From: Endocalyx cinctus
Lineage: Eukaryota > Ascomycota > Sordariomycetes > Amphisphaeriales > Apiosporaceae
Length of the DNA stretch: 64,000 bases
Direction: 5' to 3'
Assembly (NCBI GenBank): GCA_001600455.1
Contig: BCKC01000003.1
Span: 3,820,315-3,884,314 of the forward strand
Below, one piece after another: positions 59,773-64,000 of the stretch (position 1 is the first letter of the stretch; each line of letters starts with the position of its first letter). Under the pieces are notes generated by a model. The model had not been told where the DNA came from. It searched no databases and worked only from the letters and a program-made list of their open reading frames with translations. A program made the position numbers and the translations under genes.

Positions 59773-61548
59773 CTATACCTTACGGGGATGGTATTTGACC
59801 CACAAGTCCGGCTTCTTCCAGAGAATGCGCATCTCGCACGCGGATAGCCAATCGGGAAGTTCCTCGGCAAGTTCCCAGTCGAACGAGAAGACCATCTTGG
59901 CCAAGATAATCTTCATCTCGAGGTAGGCCAAGTTGATACCGAGGCAGGCCCTCGGCCCCGACGAGAAAGGCTGACTCGCCTTCTTCTCGTCGCCGAAGCC
60001 CGCGCCAACCCAGCGCTCAGGCGCGAACGACTCGGGCTCCCGCCAGTACCTCGGGTCGCGCGCCAGCGGCAGCGGGTTAACGTGCACCGTCGTCCCCGCC
60101 GGGACGTAGTGGCCGTCGATGGTCGCTCCGGGGGAGTACCGGGGGGGTCCTAGGGCGGCGGGAGGGAACATCCGGAGGGTTTCTTCGATCACGCCGTGGA
60201 GGTACGGCAGACCGGCGGTCGAGTTCCCGTCGATCGCGTCGGAGGAATCGAACGCGTTGCGGACTTCCTTCCGCAGCTTCGCGAGGCGGTCCGGGTTCTT
60301 GAGGAGGTACCAGGTGCCGGCGCTGAGCGCCGTCGCCGTCGTCTCGGAGCCGGCGACGATGAGCGTGTAGGCCTGGCTGACGAGCTCGCCCTCGGTCATC
60401 CCGTTTTTCAGCATGTGCGAGAAGAAGTCTTCGCGGCCGGTGTCGCCGAGCTGGATCCGCTTTTGCGCCTTTTCCCGGGTGAGGACGCGGTGCTTCGCGA
60501 GCTTCTCCGTCGCGCCTTTGGGGAGGAGTAAGGGGATGATGAATTTCAGTATAGGCATCTTCTTCTTCGCCGTCGTCATCGTCCCCATGAATACCGAGTC
60601 TAGCAGGATTGACACCCAGAAATGAGACCGTCCGTTTTCTATGGCGCCGAAGGATTCTCCGAAAGCGAGATCTCCTACAGGAAAAGAAAAAAGATGAATA
60701 CTCTTGCCATCACAGATCGGGAACAATGGCGGATACGAATATAATGAGAAAAGGGGACAACGGACCTATGATATCGAATGACAACCAATTAAATACATCG
60801 CTCATATTCAAAGCTTGCTTTCCTTCCTTGCCTAAGTTGGATATCTGGCTAATGAACATGTTCATGTATTTGCGAACCACGTCTTCCTGGTCGCGTAGAG
60901 ATTTGGCGCTGAAAGCGTGTGAAAGTGACTTTCTCTGGCGCGCGTGTTCTTCGGGATCTCTCGCACTGGAAATCCTCGGGTTGGGATCCCCGTTATCGTA
61001 GAATTCTGTCTTAAGAAACCTCTCCTTACCTTTTGAGGCGTGACCGTATATCTCTTGGTAGGCTTGGGAGGTCCCGAATGACAGCTCGGTCGGACCGATC
61101 CGAACAACGTCGCCTTCTCATTTTTAGCGACTTTGTGAGCCATGCGGATATGAATTTTGGAAACGTTGTGTTTCTTCTTTACTCAAAACTTACCATACTT
61201 GCGATGCAGATCTTGTATTATCAAGGGGTGGCGCCCAGTTGTTAAAGTCCATAGAACCCATAGCTATGAATGCAGAATAGTCAATAAGGAAGGAATACTC
61301 GGCGATATGATCCTATTTACTCACCTCGGAGAGTGGAGCAAGCCACGGACCTGGATATTTGGCCAGCGGGTGGAAAAATAGGCGATAGACACTACGTGCT
61401 ACATAGTAAAGTACAGTCTGTGTAAGGCATTGTTATTTAGCGACTTGATAGCATTAGACTATGAAGTTTCATCTCGACTTACGGCAGCAATACCGCCCAA
61501 AACAATATTGGTCGGTGTCAAAATCTGCAATCCGCCGGGTCCTAACAT
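59773..61548 (-). CDS. Cytochrome P450, CYP65/isotrichodermin hydroxylase-like
   Basis: Five exons inferred: 61548-61483, 61417-61325, 61263-61194, 61113-60766 and 60674-59773, about 492 residues with all phases agreeing. A short N-terminal anchor leads to the FFHPLAKYPGPW hinge, then DVVRIGPTELSFG, the I-helix AGSETTATALS, ExxR as EETLRMFPP and the heme loop FSSGPRACLG with the Cys ligand. The pattern is that of CYP65-type monooxygenases, many of which act on terpenoid or polyketide products. It is 25 kb from the ETP cluster and likely independent of it. It shares its neighbourhood with the BAHD acyltransferase. Confidence 0.9.
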
Positions 61549-63373
61549 GATGTACGAAGAATGCGATACTGAAGCGTTGATCTAATTGCCGACGCAACGG
61601 GCTGAAGTACATTGAATCGAGGCATGCGGTGCTTTTTTATATACTCAAACCCTCGATCTAACATGCGAACCGCGCATAATGGCCGGCTGCAGTGGAAAGT
61701 GGAAAATCGATCCTTTATGGTGACGATACGACATGACTTAATCGCAACAGGGTTGTTAATACATAATTAGCGTAGTTTACAAGTGAAGTGGGCTCGACAA
61801 GTATTTATTTTACAAAAACCCTACCTAATCGGGTATTGATATAGATTACCTATTTAGGTAATTAGCTGAAGGCCTTGTATCGGAGTGAGTGTCGTGTATA
61901 GAAGCTCGACGAGATAAAATCGTTACTTTATTCCTACATATCGGGAATATACCCTTTTAGAAAAGGCCGAGACATTGTAAAATAATAATAATAATAATAT
62001 TCTAGGTTAAAGATTAATATCAGATAAGATATCTTATAACAGAAAATACCGATAATCGGATAAAAAAGCAACAGTAATGTGTATTCAACTCTTTCATCAT
62101 CTCTGGTAGGTAGACGTGCAGCTGGGATCAGCATTTGTATATATAATATACTCCGTACCGACCAAACTAAAAAACAAAAATGAGAACTGAGAGAACCAAG
62201 CCTGCAAGCTTGAGTCATCGTAATGTCCCTCGCACCAGCGCCGGAAATGTTCGCAAAAGGATCTCACTATTAGAGGGTGGGGTTGCGGCACAGCCCGTCC
62301 GTGCCGTCCATTCTTTTCCCTAAATAAATTAAAGACATTATAATCATTACCCTTTTTTTTTTCCTTGTATAAACTCATCACTTTATTCTCCAGCAGCTGC
62401 CGTAAAGATGAATTGATTTGAGTGGTTATCTCCTGTTACTAAGCAGCAGGATTCAGGCAGCCAGGATTGCTATTCGGTGGTGACGATGATCTACTACGTA
62501 CGAGCATCATCGACACCTCAAACGGGGCGTCGGCGGAATACTTCTCCCCCGTACATGGGAAATTTCTGACAGCGGAGTTTGTCTTATCATGAGCGTTGAA
62601 CGGAGATACTTATTTCATTGGCTGGCTCCGATATGGCTACCTGCAGGCATTGGTATATATCGGTGGCTGTTATGGAACATGCGTTACCACCCTGCCATGC
62701 ACACGAGGGCACACGAGCACGCACACACTGTTTTTTTAGGTGCTGATGACTTAACAGTTATTGAAGAAACGGCGGCGGAATTTAAAAATGGGGGAGCGTG
62801 ACGTGAGATGATTCTTCCCGTTTTTTATCGGATCGACAGATATGAGCACAACTTCGGGATCTTTAACGAGTAACCGTCAGCCCATGCGGCACGCTTACTA
62901 GAACCTACCGTAGCATTTTACTTCTGTCCTGGTTTTTTTTTTCTTCTTCTTCTTCTTCTTAGCCATCATGACGATCCACTACGCTGGCACGCTGCGACTG
63001 TTTACAAATAAATTGCCGATACTACTATGCATGTATGTATGGGTGGGATGACAGGTAAGCCCATAAGGCTCGCCGTCTATGAGAATATGTATTTCCCCCA
63101 TTCTTAAAACCATTTCCTGAGACGGGAAGCTTTCCCCTATTACACTATCCTGATGTTTACATCATATCGCACGAGACGTCTGGAACTACAACTATCAAGA
63201 TATTCGATAACGGCGGGAATATAATTGCGAAATACACGAGATAAGAAATGGGCGATTAATAATTCGGGTACACCTCCAGCCAGCTTCACGGTGTGTGCAC
63301 GTCACCGGCCACATATTTTTCGACTGCGTCGTTTTCAAATCATCTCGAACACTAACCGGCCCTAGTGTTAGAG
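61549..63373. other. Intergenic region with AAT and TTC microsatellites
   Basis: No gene supported. It contains an AAT run near 61981-62000 and a TTC run near 62941-62960. The frame 62589-62801 is unrecognised. Confidence 0.5.
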
Positions 63374-64000
63374 ATGGAATCCGACAGCTCCCAGCAGCAG
63401 TCAAGTCTGTCTTTATATTACACGGGAATTATCGTAGTTTCGGTCGTATTTCCCATATTATCGGCCCTCTCTTTAGCGCTTCGGTTACATGCTCTCCGGC
63501 TCGCGCGCGTTAGAATTCAACCGGATGATTGGTGGATCGGAGCTACTTGGGTAAGGAAGGGGGACAGTAAATTCTATTCGGCGCGGTAGATCGGTCGTAA
63601 GAATTAAAACTGATAGAAATATTATCACAGATTTTAAGTCTATCTCTTAGTATTGAGACATGGGCTTATTCGGGTAGAGTGGGGGTGAATTATTCTCATA
63701 ACGACCCGGAATATGATTCGGTGCAGACGGCACAGGTTTGTAGCATCATATTTGATTGAAAAAAAAAACATGAGAAAGAAAAAAAAAATCTATCCAGTAC
63801 ATCGTCGCTGATTATGTCTTACTAATCTATAGGGGTTGACAATTCTTACTGTTTTATCTCAGATCGTCTTGACGACTGTCAAGATTTCTATTCTTCTTTT
63901 CTACAAGAGAATTTTTACCACTCAAAACTTCAGGATTGCTGTATGGATTACCATTAGTCTAGTGACCGCTTGGGGGATAGCCTTGGTACCGGTATGTGCT
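63374..64000 (+). CDS. Pth11/rhodopsin-type integral membrane protein, 5' part, cut by window end
   Basis: Exons 63374-63550, 63631-63735 and from 63863 to the edge, where GTATGT at 63992 is probably the next donor. The N-terminus lies outside the membrane, followed by a hydrophobic helix, an RLARVRIQPDDWW segment, which is the hallmark of the fungal rhodopsin-like (DUF3328-unrelated) Pth11 group, then a loop and a helix with VKISILLFYKRIF. The family includes seven-helix receptors such as Pth11 and proteins found near metabolite clusters (SAT-type). Function is unknown. Confidence 0.8.

Noticed and set aside
1..64000. CRISPR arrays, rRNA genes, bacterial operons
   Set aside because: None seen; gene structure is eukaryotic throughout.

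Overview
The window is nuclear DNA of a filamentous ascomycete (Pezizomycotina). The evidence is short GT-AG introns of about 50-120 bases with CTAA-type branch points, fungus-specific families (Zn(II)2Cys6 regulator, CYP65-like P450, cutinase, GH17 glucanase, SHE9, Pth11-type membrane protein), and codon-biased GC-rich genes set in AT-rich spacers. I cannot name the species.

Layout. 1-9.8 kb: housekeeping and secreted genes (3' end of a hamartin/TSC1 gene, GPI-anchored GH17 glucanase, cutinase, MFS transporter). 9.8-12.8 kb: gene-free. 12.8-40.3 kb: a secondary-metabolite cluster of the epipolythiodioxopiperazine (ETP, gliotoxin/sirodesmin) type. 42.5-51 kb: ordinary genes (SHE9, HAD phosphatase, MFS transporter, nitrilase). 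51-56.6 kb: gene-poor. 56.6-64 kb: BAHD-type acyltransferase, an unknown basic protein, a CYP65-like P450, and the start of a Pth11/rhodopsin-like membrane protein cut by the window edge.

The ETP cluster is the main content. Recognisable members are a gliC-type P450, gliM-type O-methyltransferase, gliG-type glutathione S-transferase, gliP-type NRPS, gliK-type gamma-glutamylcyclotransferase, an AsaB/NvfI-like oxidoreductase, a 12-TM MFS transporter, a gliI-type PLP C-S lyase, a gliZ-type Zn2Cys6 regulator and a gliT-type dithiol oxidase with its CLFC motif. In the known pathway the NRPS makes a diketopiperazine, GliC hydroxylates it, GliG adds glutathione, GliK/GliJ trim the adducts, GliI releases dithiols, and GliT closes the disulfide and protects the producer.

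The cluster looks partly decayed. The NRPS open frame has lost the initiating adenylation domain and the C-terminal thiolation domain. A gliN-like methyltransferase, a gliF-like P450 and a gliA-like DHA2 transporter survive only as broken copies. I found no dipeptidase (gliJ). Yet several tailoring genes and the self-protection gene read through cleanly once introns are removed, and five exact copies of the palindrome TCGGN3CCGA lie between cluster genes and nowhere else that I saw. All exon boundaries are manual inferences from splice signals and reading frame.
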